From: G963422705 sp963422705
GTDB taxonomy: Bacteria > Poribacteria > WGA-4E > WGA-3G
Direction of reading: 5' to 3'
DNA: 64,000 nt
NCBI GenBank assembly: GCA_963422705.1
Contig: OY730443.1
Location: 1,550,001 to 1,614,000, forward strand
Made by a program: the position numbers and the translations under genes. How positions within the stretch are numbered: position 1 is the stretch's first letter; each line of letters begins with the position of its first letter. The notes below the pieces were generated by a model. It was not told where the DNA came from, did not search any database, and saw only the letters and a program-made list of their open reading frames with translations. Positions 38,401 to 46,024 of this stretch are shown here, piece by piece.

Positions 38401-39378
38401 GTGTCAATCAGTGAGCTCATGTTTGACAATCGCAACCAGCTGCCGCAGTGGATAGAACTTTACAACGCCTCACACACGCAGGCGGTGAAACTGAACGACT
38501 GGACGCTCAAGATTGAGCAGAGTCCTGGCGACGACGCGCTGAAATCGCGCGTGACGCTGAAGTTTACCGGCGACAAGATTATCTCCCCGAACCAGACGCT
38601 ATTGATAGTGACTACCCGGGGCAGAAGCTCTACGGGGCATTTCCCCGAAACCCGTGTCATTAACTTGTGGAATGATTACCGGGAAAAACTGGATGCAGAG
38701 AACCGCCGGTTCACCCTGTTGAGTCAGAAGGCATTCAGGCTGACACTGGCATCGAAAGACAAAAAAGTGGTGGATGAGGTTGGAAACTATGACGATACAG
38801 GTGCCGCCTGGGAGCTTCCTACCGATACCGACGAACGGAGTTCACTCATCCGTCGTTACGGCACCAAAGTCGAAGATAGCGGTGCTGCCGCAAAAGATGG
38901 CACGCTGCTGAGCAGCTGGAAACTGGCGAGCAAATCCACGTTAAACCAAGCCCAGGCGCCGACGTACTACGGCTCGCAAGACGACGCGGGAACACCCGGG
39001 TATCGCGCCGGCGGGCCGCTGCCTGTCTCCTTATCGAGTTTCACGGCAATCCGCACCGATGGGGCGATTGTGGTGACATGGGCCACGGCATCCGAACTCA
39101 ACAATGCCGGGTTTAATCTCCTCCGCAGCACCAGCCGCACGGGCGCCTTCACGCAGGTGAATCCGCAGTTAATCGCAGGCGCCGGCACTACCGGTGAACG
39201 CAGCAGCTATCGGTATACCGATACGTCTGCAAAACCGAACACGATGTATTACTACCGGATTGAAGAAGTCTCGACGGCCGGCGTGAAGCAGGCACTTGAG
39301 ACAACACGGTTGAAAGGCTATCTGAATGCCGAAGGAAAAGCACTTGAACCGTGGGCAACACTCAAAACGGAAGAGTAA
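35416..39378 (+). CDS. Large secreted lamin-tail-domain protein
   Basis: From the ATG at 35416 (TTGGAG upstream) the protein has 1320 residues with a signal peptide ending near AVEGQ-type text (LFTAPVEGQTT). The N-terminal beta domain (about 30-165) resembles a domain of the metalloprotease at 1086. An invasin-like domain (VELQVKFTEPVFVTGSP) follows at about 235-370. Three lamin-tail-like units are recognisable by their openings: HISEIMWGTDD with QWIEVQ, RITEIGNGADD with DWIEVQ, and SISELMFDNRN with QWIELYN. A C-terminal fibronectin-like module is typical of such surface proteins (LPVSLSSFTAIRTDGAIVV, YYYRIEEVS). It is probably a cell-surface or secreted adhesive protein; its partner is unknown. 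A strong terminator follows. Confidence 0.82.
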   Translation: MHSKSSFSLFFSIFLALLLMTGTVLFTAPVEGQTTLDRIEIVSTGPYWNNGFTGGILRLKVSFSAPVTIKPGVRMYLDVGGTRRTAAPAGTNSKSGSIIKSDSTAQVQYFLHWPVSVDTDSNGVTIHADLFTSTPNGITSADGTVLNTGANKVVLPTAPGAVPTEPSEHRVNHVPGLAKFPRQVTPVMFRSVPATGRIYHRFTAARSQDERDENGYYHTTPATGIANAAIYGPGETVELQVKFTEPVFVTGSPILKLYFDTPRQHVDAQYVSGSGTNTLTFTITVETGDGDFGEGIRVGGNPPVSFSFSSFSPRPGSSFTPIPHNPGVHIRDADGNEFDLDTPLNYQGNTKVGAGSFQLVDAIRPTVAITRVPLTNPADIDDVNACILNTKEILMPMLGGFSVVNYPDSSLDAPTPNHFAIYVAFTNQFPEAPATFWDGRMRFSNLGENLQIAHPFEASDVRVVDANTGAVINAQVTLANCGMWGKGAASPQAEVYTAKIKMPTGFSGNVKVQIPENVVKDLAGNLNNPSNELLVKVNPVRTQVTSEGITLMQLTSTDIPLAKAAYHVFVRDTDGSGIPTGALTPAPTPITGMPLLDEFFSNGGTIELVAETGTYGDAHISEIMWGTDDALDAAPQNSQWIEVQANKDKTVTITSSWRLVFTVGYQERKTAEISGTTYQVIDRVSNLGLGYWTVPGQSGRTVSTPDNPAKTLISMARDGNKDGTRSGHWAASARPRTNLSGNRIGTPGADKSKRITQADKPSIPASPFRITEIGNGADDKNDWIEVQNVTDTVQNLKDKVFSIVTGTTASPADKQLFKVDTDVKIPAKAFLLIANTSPEETALARGHDLSVAAADLEKSGVQSYYHVESELKLPSDGEFLLVLRSEAKLTKSEKFIDVVGTHFIEKIDGEFNTEVWPLQATAQGHTNIIDGTDEEMLKSGYVYTRGKDNAFAEKALARAGYTGVGYDRDAPNTPANGGTPGYANDAVKENPVASTVSISELMFDNRNQLPQWIELYNASHTQAVKLNDWTLKIEQSPGDDALKSRVTLKFTGDKIISPNQTLLIVTTRGRSSTGHFPETRVINLWNDYREKLDAENRRFTLLSQKAFRLTLASKDKKVVDEVGNYDDTGAAWELPTDTDERSSLIRRYGTKVEDSGAAAKDGTLLSSWKLASKSTLNQAQAPTYYGSQDDAGTPGYRAGGPLPVSLSSFTAIRTDGAIVVTWATASELNNAGFNLLRSTSRTGAFTQVNPQLIAGAGTTGERSSYRYTDTSAKPNTMYYYRIEEVSTAGVKQALETTRLKGYLNAEGKALEPWATLKTEE

Positions 39379-39411
39379 TTTCATCGGGAATTTAAGTGAA
39401 TTCACAAAACA

Positions 39412-39447
39412 AACAGAGGCGGCGGCTTTCGAGTCACCGCCTCTGTT
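39412..39447 (+). terminator. Hairpin terminator after the lamin-tail gene
   Basis: AACAGAGGCGG pairs perfectly with CCGCCTCTGTT around a 14-nt loop and is followed by GTTATAT. Confidence 0.75.
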
Positions 39448-39568
39448 GTTATATGAGCACTTTCAAATAGAGGTTGCATTTATGACAGCGGTGTGTTATC
39501 ATGATAGCAGTTGGACGAAGTGTTAGAATCACTACGTTCCGTTCCCAAAGTGATAAGGACATTGAGAC

Positions 39569-40354
39569 ATGAAGAGGCTATATGTCTTGCCGCGTAGCTG
39601 TTGCGCCTTTTGGCGCGATTTTTCGCGCTTCAAACTGATGATAATCGTTATTTTCGGAGTCCTCTGGGGAGAGGCTGCGCTGCCAAACGAAGCCGACGGG
39701 CAGTACGAATTCACTTTCGTTCGCCTAAAATACAGTGGAAGACTCACCCAACGGAGCAGTTGGAAGGTAGATTGGCCGGCTTCCGATAGAAATTTTATCT
39801 GGCAACTGAATAAGCAGACGAACATTGATGTCGCCCCCCGGGAAAAAATTATTGAAGTCGGTTCAAAGGAACTGTTTAAATACCCGTTTGCGTATATGTT
39901 GGAGGTAAGTAGTCTCAGGTTGAGTGTCGCCGAAGCAAAAAATCTACGGGAGTATCTACTGCGGGGCGGTTTTCTCTTTATCGACGATTTCCACGGTGAA
40001 CGCGAATGGCAGCGCTTCCTCAAAGAATTGAAAAAAATCTTTCCGGAGCGCAACCCGGTGGATATCCCAATTTCACATCCTATCTTTCGCTGTTTCTTTA
40101 AAATTGAGAAATTGATCCAGATTCCGGGGCTCCGTTCACTCTTTAGCGGGCGAACATACGAACGGGTTGATGGGTATCCGGCGTATTGCCGCGGTGTCTA
40201 CGATGATAAGGGGCGCCTGGTGATGATGATTAACTTCAACACCGATCTTGGAGATGCCTGGGAACATGCAGCCGAGGCGTTTTACCCGCGTGAGTACTCC
40301 GATATGGCACTCAAACTCGGGATTAACGCGGTTGTTTATGTGCTCACACACTAG
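39569..40354 (+). CDS. DUF4159 protein
   Basis: A 261-residue protein with an N-terminal hydrophobic segment (LMIIVIFGVLWGEAAL) that is a signal or anchor. The rest matches the DUF4159 layout: FTFVRLKYSG, then the glutamine-amidotransferase-like core with LREYLLRGGFLFIDDFHG and a C-terminal INFNTDLGDAWEH. DUF4159 proteins are usually encoded with MoxR/DUF58 clusters; this one stands alone between a lamin-tail gene and an oxygenase. The function is unknown, and the fold suggests a binding rather than a catalytic role. Confidence 0.8.
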   Translation: MKRLYVLPRSCCAFWRDFSRFKLMIIVIFGVLWGEAALPNEADGQYEFTFVRLKYSGRLTQRSSWKVDWPASDRNFIWQLNKQTNIDVAPREKIIEVGSKELFKYPFAYMLEVSSLRLSVAEAKNLREYLLRGGFLFIDDFHGEREWQRFLKELKKIFPERNPVDIPISHPIFRCFFKIEKLIQIPGLRSLFSGRTYERVDGYPAYCRGVYDDKGRLVMMINFNTDLGDAWEHAAEAFYPREYSDMALKLGINAVVYVLTH

Positions 40355-40554
40355 GTGCTCACGAATTTTAGAAATTCGCACAGGCTATTTCTCTCCACGA
40401 CTGACTCATTACCCCAAAGTGCCGTCCTGAAACGGGAATTTTTTCGACAACGTTCATGGTGAGAGCGGCGTATGAACATCCGTTGCCAAAGAGAGAACCG
40501 TAAAACATTTTACCTCAATTTTCAGTTTAAACAAAATCAAAACGGAGGGAAAAT

Positions 40555-41322
40555 ATGCTAACCCGTAAACAGAAGTTAGATTTTTATGAAAACGGTTATA
40601 TCAAAGTCGGCGGCGTTGTGCCGCAGCTAATGGTTGATGCCGCCCGCCAAGCGATTAATCACTCAATCGGTGCTGTCGGCTTGAACGAAGGCGACTTGGC
40701 ACGGTTTCGCGCACAATCTTATTGCGCCGAAATTCGGGATGCCCCCGCAATCGTGAATTTGTATGGCAAAACGCCCCTTCGCGAACTCGCAGAATCGTTG
40801 ATGGGTGACGGAAATGTCAACGTTCCAGGCGCTGGGCAGATAGCCTTGCGATTTCCGGGGCCATTACACACTGACGCGGGTGAACCGCGTGGGCATCTTG
40901 ACGGATTAGGGAGCGGCACAAATGGGATGGAAAAGGGTGTATATCGCCGCGGTTTTACCGCGCTCGCTGTCGTCTATCTCTCGGATGTCCCGGCACCGTA
41001 TCGTGGGAACTTCACCGTCTGGCCGCGCTCGCACAGTTTTTTTGCCGGCTATTTCGAAAAGGAGGGACATGAAGTATTGGCGAACGGGATGCCACAGCCC
41101 CAACTTCCGGAAAAACCCGTGCAAATAGTCGGCAAAGCGGGGGATATTGTGCTGACACATCACCAGATAGTGCACACCGCCGCGCCAAACACAGCAGCGG
41201 ATATCCGTTACGCTGCCATCTTCCGGCTACGCCACGTTGACTGCGAGCAGAACGGATACGATGCTTACACAGATATCTGGCGAGAGTGGCCCGGCATTCA
41301 AGAAGCAGTATCCGATTCCTAA
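40555..41322 (+). CDS. Phytanoyl-CoA dioxygenase-family oxygenase
   Basis: A 255-residue Fe(II)/2-oxoglutarate oxygenase of the PhyH type. The metal triad can be assigned to His114 and Asp116 (GHLDG) and His207 (QIVHTAAPN), with a 2-oxoglutarate-binding Arg soon after (Arg218 or Arg224). GGAGGG precedes the ATG. Such enzymes hydroxylate small molecules or lipids, and many paralogues occur in poribacterial genomes; the substrate is not predictable. A second, divergent family member is at 57363. A hairpin follows the gene. Confidence 0.87.
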   Translation: MLTRKQKLDFYENGYIKVGGVVPQLMVDAARQAINHSIGAVGLNEGDLARFRAQSYCAEIRDAPAIVNLYGKTPLRELAESLMGDGNVNVPGAGQIALRFPGPLHTDAGEPRGHLDGLGSGTNGMEKGVYRRGFTALAVVYLSDVPAPYRGNFTVWPRSHSFFAGYFEKEGHEVLANGMPQPQLPEKPVQIVGKAGDIVLTHHQIVHTAAPNTAADIRYAAIFRLRHVDCEQNGYDAYTDIWREWPGIQEAVSDS

Positions 41323-41446
41323 AATCGCGCCCTGGCAAATATTTCTGGTAGGACAGAAAATCGCGGGCACCGTCGCACCGGTTTGCACACTTATTCGTTC
41401 GATAGTAGAACGGCTATTCTCCGCAAACGCTCATGGATTTAACACC

Positions 41447-41470
41447 GAACGGGCTCTCCTGAACCCGTTC
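41447..41470 (+). terminator. Hairpin after the oxygenase gene
   Basis: GAACGGG and CCCGTTC pair around a 10-nt loop. A T-run occurs 20 bp later (GGTTTTTT). It lies between the oxygenase and the IS. Confidence 0.55.
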
Positions 41471-41519
41471 TAGAATCACGCACTACTTAGCGGTTTTTTA
41501 TCAAATTCTTCGGTGTCAA

Positions 41520-43003
41520 AACCCCCTTGCTTTAGCTGGGGGATGTAGACACCGTCTATAGTTGCGTCGAAAATAACTTAGACTTTCGCCTCATAATATG
41601 GTATACTAATCGTATCAAGTTGGGGCAGACATGTCAAGCGTAGTCGCAAGGCTACGTGTCTGCCTACCCACTTGACAGGGGGTAAAAACTTGATACTTGA
41701 TATCCCATGAGAAACACGAAACATAAACTTTTTTTCGATAACTCTCTGAAGCGTCTGCATGACGAGTGTAATATCTGCGGTGTTGTGCGAAACCACTTCA
41801 TTGCGTTGTGTATGCGATATTACCGTCGCTATGGTAAAGGGCTTTCCTATTCCAAAATGTCTGCTCATTTGACGACACTCAAGAAACTTGAGAAGTATCA
41901 GCATTGGCATATCCCTTACTCATGGACGTTACAAAATGTTTTGAAACGGTTATCACAATCTTTCAGAGAAATGAAAACACTCGAGCGTAGGGCAAAACCG
42001 CCGTTTTGCGGCAGAGGACATCCGCAATTCAAGTCGTGTAAGAAACACAAAGGTATGACGCTTCGTGGTGAACAGATTAAGTTAGAATGCCTACTACCGA
42101 AACAGAAAAACTCATAAATCACCCAACGTATCGTATTCGTCTCAACGGACATTGGTATCGTTTTGCCTTACACAGAAACATAGAAGGCAAAATCAAACAG
42201 GTTCAAGTAACAAGAGACGCACTCGGAGATATGTATCTTACACTCACTGAAGACTATAGCGAAGTCAACTCCGAACCCAAGACAGGTAAAGCTGAAGGGT
42301 TCGATATGGGTATCAAAGACTTCCTGACTGGCAGTGATGGACACAGATATACTGCTCCTATGTTCTACACACAGAACGCTGATAAGTTAGCGAACGCACA
42401 AAAAGCGCATTCCCGTAAAGTCAAAGGTTCTCATAACAGAGCGCGTGAACGTAAGAAGGTCGCTCGTATTCATAAAAAGACTGAAAATCAGAGAACCCAC
42501 CACCATTGGAAACTTGCCATAGATTTGTGTCGTCAGTTTGATATTCTGTTTTTTTCTACCTTAATCTTGACGGAATGAAACGGCTTTGGGGTAAACAGGT
42601 TTCCGATGGTGGCTTTGGTGAGTTCATGCAGAAACTGAAACACCAGAGCAAAAAGCGGGTACGCGCTGTGCTGAAGATTAGTCGGTGTTCTCCGACAAGT
42701 AAAAGCTGTTCTGTTTGTAATCATAAAAAGGATAATCTCACGTTAGCAGCGCGTGAATGGACGTGTCCGAAGTGTAAGACGCACTTGGATAGAGACCAAA
42801 ACGCTGCGATGAACATTCTCAAGGAAGGGGTAGCTTCCTTTGGTTTAGGAGCCGTAAGCCCCATTGTTTTGCTTGGCAAAATCGTTGGCTACTCCGTTGA
42901 AGCAACCAGTCCGCGAAACGGCGGTTTCGCGCTACGCTTCTGAAATCCACAAACGCTTTCGCATCACTTTGCGGAAGCCCCTATGCTTTAGCTGGGGTTC
43001 TAT
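41520..43003 (+). mobile_element. tnpB-only IS200/IS605-type element (IS1341-like)
   Basis: The ends are marked by two similar hairpins: CCCCCTTGCTTTAGCTGGGGG at about 41521 (CCCCC/GGGGG stem, TTTA loop) and AGCCCCTATGCTTTAGCTGGGG at about 42977. Between them is only a degenerate tnpB. No tnpA is present, so the element depends on a transposase elsewhere. It lies between the oxygenase terminator and a replication-type ATPase frame that is open right up to its right edge. The exact ends are uncertain by 10-20 bases. Confidence 0.75.
41707..42943 (+). pseudogene. tnpB: TnpB, disrupted by at least two frameshifts
   Basis: The protein is spread over three frames: 41707-42117 (N-terminal domain, NHFIALCMRYYRRYGKG), 42087-42578 (KIKQVQVTRDALGDMYLTL and RuvC-I GFDMGIKDFL), and about 42550-42943 (LNLDGMKRLWGKQVSDGGFG, zinc knuckles CSVC and CPKC, RuvC-III DRDQNAAMNIL). 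The second break lies in a T7 run just before the RuvC-II region. The usual EDLNLDG reads as a damaged sequence, so the catalytic Glu is also lost. It is clearly a decayed copy and is only distantly related to the tnpB at 5602. Confidence 0.85.
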
Positions 43004-43123
43004 CACATCCGCCCAAGTCGTGCTCAGTTTGTCTACTGGTTCAATGGCAAACGGATTTTCCGGCCACTGGCAAGGTTTGCAACATCTTTTTCAGATAGCG
43101 GCCGATGGAACATAGACAAAGAA

Positions 43124-44080
43124 GTGTTTCTCGGGTTTCCGCCACACCCCGAAATCATAGAGTGGGACGACATAGAAGTTACCCATCGTGAGTGGTTGAT
43201 ACCCAATTGGCTACCCGCCAACACCGCGACGATGTTCACAGGTGATGGGGGGGCTGGCAAATCGTGGCTCACGCTACAAGTCGTCTGCCAAATCGCCTCC
43301 GGCTTCAACAACGCCTTTCTCAATCCAGAGTTCCCGATACCCTCCGACGCCGATGAGAGTGTTGAACCCAAACACATCGTTTTTGCCACCTATGAAGACG
43401 AACCTGAAGAAATTAAGCGGCGCATCCAGGCACTCACATCCGGCATGAACTGGATCGCTGAGTCGCTTGAAACTATCAAGCAGCACCTCCACATCGTTGA
43501 TATGCGAGGTGTCGGTAGCGTTTGGGGTCCAGGCACAGGTGAACACGTCTCTGTGACGGGTGAGCTGCTCCCCGCAGGCTGGCAATTGCGCGCACTCTGT
43601 GAGGGAAAGCACGCGCGGCTTTTGGTACTCGATCCGCTGTCGGGTGCCTTCGGCGGCAACGAGAACGATCGAACCGCGGTCTACGATTTCGTGTCAGGTT
43701 TCCGCAAATGGGGAGATGATGAGAAGTGTGCGATTTTGATGATAGGGCATCTTCCAAAAGGTTCAGAATCCCGTTCTGCTGGCTTTTCAGGTAGCACTGC
43801 TTGGGAGGCATCTGTCCGAAGTCTGTGGAAGTTAGAGAAAGCTGGACTCGAGAAAAATGGCGATGATGCAAATGCTTACTGGTGGCTGGTGAACAGCAAA
43901 AATAACTATGCCCGCTTGCAAAGCGAAATACCGCTCGCAAAGCAAGAATTGGGCTGGTGGATACGCGCCACAAACACAGAGACAGCGAAAAACGCGTATC
44001 AGAAATACAAGTCTCACTACGCAGAACAGGAGACACCGAATGACGACACTGACGACGAATACGCAGACATCAGGTTGTGA
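43124..44080 (+). CDS. RepA-like AAA/RecA-fold ATPase, possibly 5'-truncated by the IS
   Basis: A 318-residue P-loop protein of the AAA_25/RepA helicase type. Walker A is GDGGAGKSW, Walker B is RLLVLDPLSG, and a hexameric-helicase-like segment follows (LMIGHLPKGSESRSAGFSGS). Upstream of the GTG at 43124 the frame stays open to the IS edge near 43001, with sensible text (YWFNGKRIFRPLARFATSF), so the original gene was probably longer and was cut by the insertion. It overlaps the next gene by 41 bp. Together with the iterons at 45148 it suggests a plasmid- or phage-type replication module. RSF1010 RepA is the best-known helicase of this kind. Confidence 0.75.
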   Translation: MFLGFPPHPEIIEWDDIEVTHREWLIPNWLPANTATMFTGDGGAGKSWLTLQVVCQIASGFNNAFLNPEFPIPSDADESVEPKHIVFATYEDEPEEIKRRIQALTSGMNWIAESLETIKQHLHIVDMRGVGSVWGPGTGEHVSVTGELLPAGWQLRALCEGKHARLLVLDPLSGAFGGNENDRTAVYDFVSGFRKWGDDEKCAILMIGHLPKGSESRSAGFSGSTAWEASVRSLWKLEKAGLEKNGDDANAYWWLVNSKNNYARLQSEIPLAKQELGWWIRATNTETAKNAYQKYKSHYAEQETPNDDTDDEYADIRL

Positions 44081-44876
44081 GACCCCGAATGTGACGTTCG
44101 CAAAAGTCGCTCGCCAGATCGCGAAGCGTCTCGACTTGCCGGACGCGCAGATACCGACATTTGCGGAGATTCAGGAATATGGCGAGGCACCGATGCCTGA
44201 AAAATCAGCGGAAATTGGATTCCCGCCAGACAGCCGAGACTTTTTTGGATTCCTTTTGCACCACTGCTCCCGCTATGCCAATTCAGCGCAAATCCGCGAG
44301 GCGGTTTTCCGAGTAAACGCCACAAAGATAACAGACCATTTGCACTTTCTGCAGGAATATGGCGATGCTTTGTGGCGACTCAATGGGCATCCGACCGCAG
44401 CAGAATTTTCCGAGTCGCTGGAACTTCACACTGCACTGCAAAAGCGTTTTGATCTCTTGCAAATAGACGCGGATTTTCGCTTTCCAGGGGCAGCGATCTT
44501 AGAACAGTGGCTGTTAGAAAAAAACGCAAAAGACGTGTCCAGAGATTTTGATGGGGTTCACCCCGTGGCGATCCTCAAGCGTGAAACGATGGGCAGCGTG
44601 CGCGATGTCGTCATCGATAACGGTACCGCGAGAGTGAAAGCCGTCAATCGTGATGTGCCACAAAGCAACCAACTGCTTTTGCCGGGAACGGACACACCGA
44701 AAGTTTTGCCGCAAGTGCTGCCGTTTCACGCGGTCGGACGTAATTTTAAGGACTTTACGACAAAAAGCGGCGCGGTGGCAATGCCGATACGGCTTTTTTT
44801 CGAGGCACTGATGGCACTCGGACCGAGAGAAACACAAGCGATGTTACGGTTGTCCCTTGGAGATATAACCGATTAA
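44040..44876 (+). CDS. Hypothetical replicon-associated protein
   Basis: The ATG at 44040 has CAGGAGA 7 nt upstream and lies inside the 3' end of the ATPase gene; the frame extends further upstream but only over that gene. The 278-residue product has no signal peptide or membrane segment. It reads as a soluble alpha/beta protein (VARQIAKRLDLPDAQIPTFA, DFFGFLLHHCSRYANSAQIR, HPVAILKRETMGSVRDVV). I do not recognise the family. By position it should work with the ATPase, perhaps in replication initiation. It may originally have continued into the small frame at 44899. Confidence 0.6.
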   Translation: MTTLTTNTQTSGCETPNVTFAKVARQIAKRLDLPDAQIPTFAEIQEYGEAPMPEKSAEIGFPPDSRDFFGFLLHHCSRYANSAQIREAVFRVNATKITDHLHFLQEYGDALWRLNGHPTAAEFSESLELHTALQKRFDLLQIDADFRFPGAAILEQWLLEKNAKDVSRDFDGVHPVAILKRETMGSVRDVVIDNGTARVKAVNRDVPQSNQLLLPGTDTPKVLPQVLPFHAVGRNFKDFTTKSGAVAMPIRLFFEALMALGPRETQAMLRLSLGDITD

Positions 44877-44898
44877 AAACCTTTACCACAGTCGCGCG

Positions 44899-45156
44899 GT
44901 GGAGCAATTGGACCGTGAACCCAACCCAGCGCGCGAACAATACCCGATCCTCTCTTTTGAAGAGCTACTGCAGGCGTGCTATCCTAAAGGGTTTCATGAA
45001 CAGAACAAACGACTCTATCTCAAGCGAGCAAAAAACGCGTGGCAGGCACTCGCGGATGCTGGACACATTGAGATAGAAAAGTATCCACACGGGTGGCGGA
45101 TTTTGCCTTCTGAATCACATATCGGAAGATATAGGGGTGTGAAAAATAATGTGTGA
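44899..45156 (+). CDS. Small protein next to the iterons, possibly a frameshifted C-terminus of the previous gene
   Basis: The 85-residue frame begins with a GTG but lacks a clear ribosome site. It stays open upstream to a stop at 44866, ten bases before the end of the preceding gene. The text ILSFEELLQACYPKGFHEQNKRLYLKRAKNAWQALADAGHIEIEKY (in pieces) resembles a winged-helix or replication-initiator C-terminus. A single indel in the A-rich GATTAAAAACC at 44871-44881 would join it to the 278-residue protein. Its stop lies in the first iteron, as often seen where an initiator gene abuts its origin. Confidence 0.5.
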   Translation: MEQLDREPNPAREQYPILSFEELLQACYPKGFHEQNKRLYLKRAKNAWQALADAGHIEIEKYPHGWRILPSESHIGRYRGVKNNV

Positions 45157-45213
45157 TAGGTGTAACGCGAATGTGTGATAGGTGTAACGCGAATGTGTGA
45201 TAGGTGTAACGCG
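45148..45213 (+). repeat. Three perfect 22-bp iterons, putative replication origin
   Basis: The unit begins AATGTGTGATAGGTGTAACG and ends CG. It occurs three times head to tail at 45148, 45170 and 45192 without a mismatch. The length equals about two helical turns, the usual spacing of plasmid iterons bound by an initiator. Confidence 0.8.
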
Positions 45214-46024
45214 GAAGTGCCACAAGCCCAGTGAACATAAGGGTTAAAAATCGGCCCCCAATTACCCAATTCCCAACTAAAGGAATTGGTAACACATTCG
45301 GGGAGTTTCGCTGACGCTCTCCCCGATGTGTGTGTAAAGAAAAAAGCGTCTTTGTCAGACAAAAATAGGGGAGGTCTTCGAGATGTGTGAGTTGTCCCAA
45401 ATCGGTGTGTCGCGCCTGTGGTCTCCGATATCACCTTCGTGAATATGAACAGTTATGGGGTGAAATATGAAAAAAGTGTATTGACACCTGTTCCTATTAT
45501 CGGAGAGAGACAGCAGCTGCGAAAGACACCGTCCTCGTTTTTTTCTGGACGCAACACCCAAAAATGTGGTATACTTTTCCCAATACTTTAAATAAGCGTT
45601 TTTTTTCTTGACTGAAAACCGCTTTTTTTTTATACTTTTCAAAAGTCGGAATAAAAAAACAAGGGGGAGTCCTCCCCCTCCGATGGTTCCCAAGGGGGCA
45701 GGTGTGATTTTTTTCTTGACGTTTTTTGTCCGTTGTGGCAAAATCGTTGTTTGTAAGTCTTGGCAGCCTCAGAACGTTTTTGAGGTGCGCCGAGGGTGAA
45801 AACACCACCTATCGACGCGGCACTGCCATAAGTTACAGCAAATCCAGTGGATGTGCTCTAAGTAAATGCGGCGGAAGTGCTTGTGTTGGAAGTACTTGTG
45901 GTAGAAGTGCTTGCGTAGCAAGTATGTGTGGCGGAAGTTTGTGTGTTGGAAGTGTGTGTCTTGGGAGTGCTTGTAGTATCCAAAGTTGTTGAACGACACC
46001 ATAAAGCGCGGAGGGAATATAGAT
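45214..46024. other. Origin-proximal non-coding region with hairpins and low-complexity DNA
   Basis: Two inverted repeats follow the iterons: CCAATTCC/GGAATTGG at 45266-45289, and a longer one at 45292-45331 (ACACATTCGGGGAG with CTCCCCGATGTGT, one bulge). Then come AT-rich stretches with T-runs (45590-45660), G-runs (45661-45700) and the 15-bp repeat array at 45828. An AT-rich segment beside iterons fits an origin unwinding site, but that is inference. No firm gene is seen. Confidence 0.5.
45828..45992 (+). repeat. 15-bp tandem repeat coding for xxSxC pentads
   Basis: About eleven 15-bp units run from 45828 to 45992. The best seven, from 45873 to 45977, follow GGAAGTGCTTGTGTT. On the plus strand one frame reads as pentads with Ser third and Cys fifth (GGSAC VGSTC GRSAC VASMC). 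On the minus strand another frame gives pentads centred on Phe or Leu (TNFRH TYLLR KHFYH KYFQH). Neither frame has a good ribosome site, so I do not call a gene. Confidence 0.7.

Noticed and set aside
45148..45213. 22-bp repeats as a CRISPR remnant
   Set aside because: Units are directly adjacent with no spacers, which fits iterons and not CRISPR.
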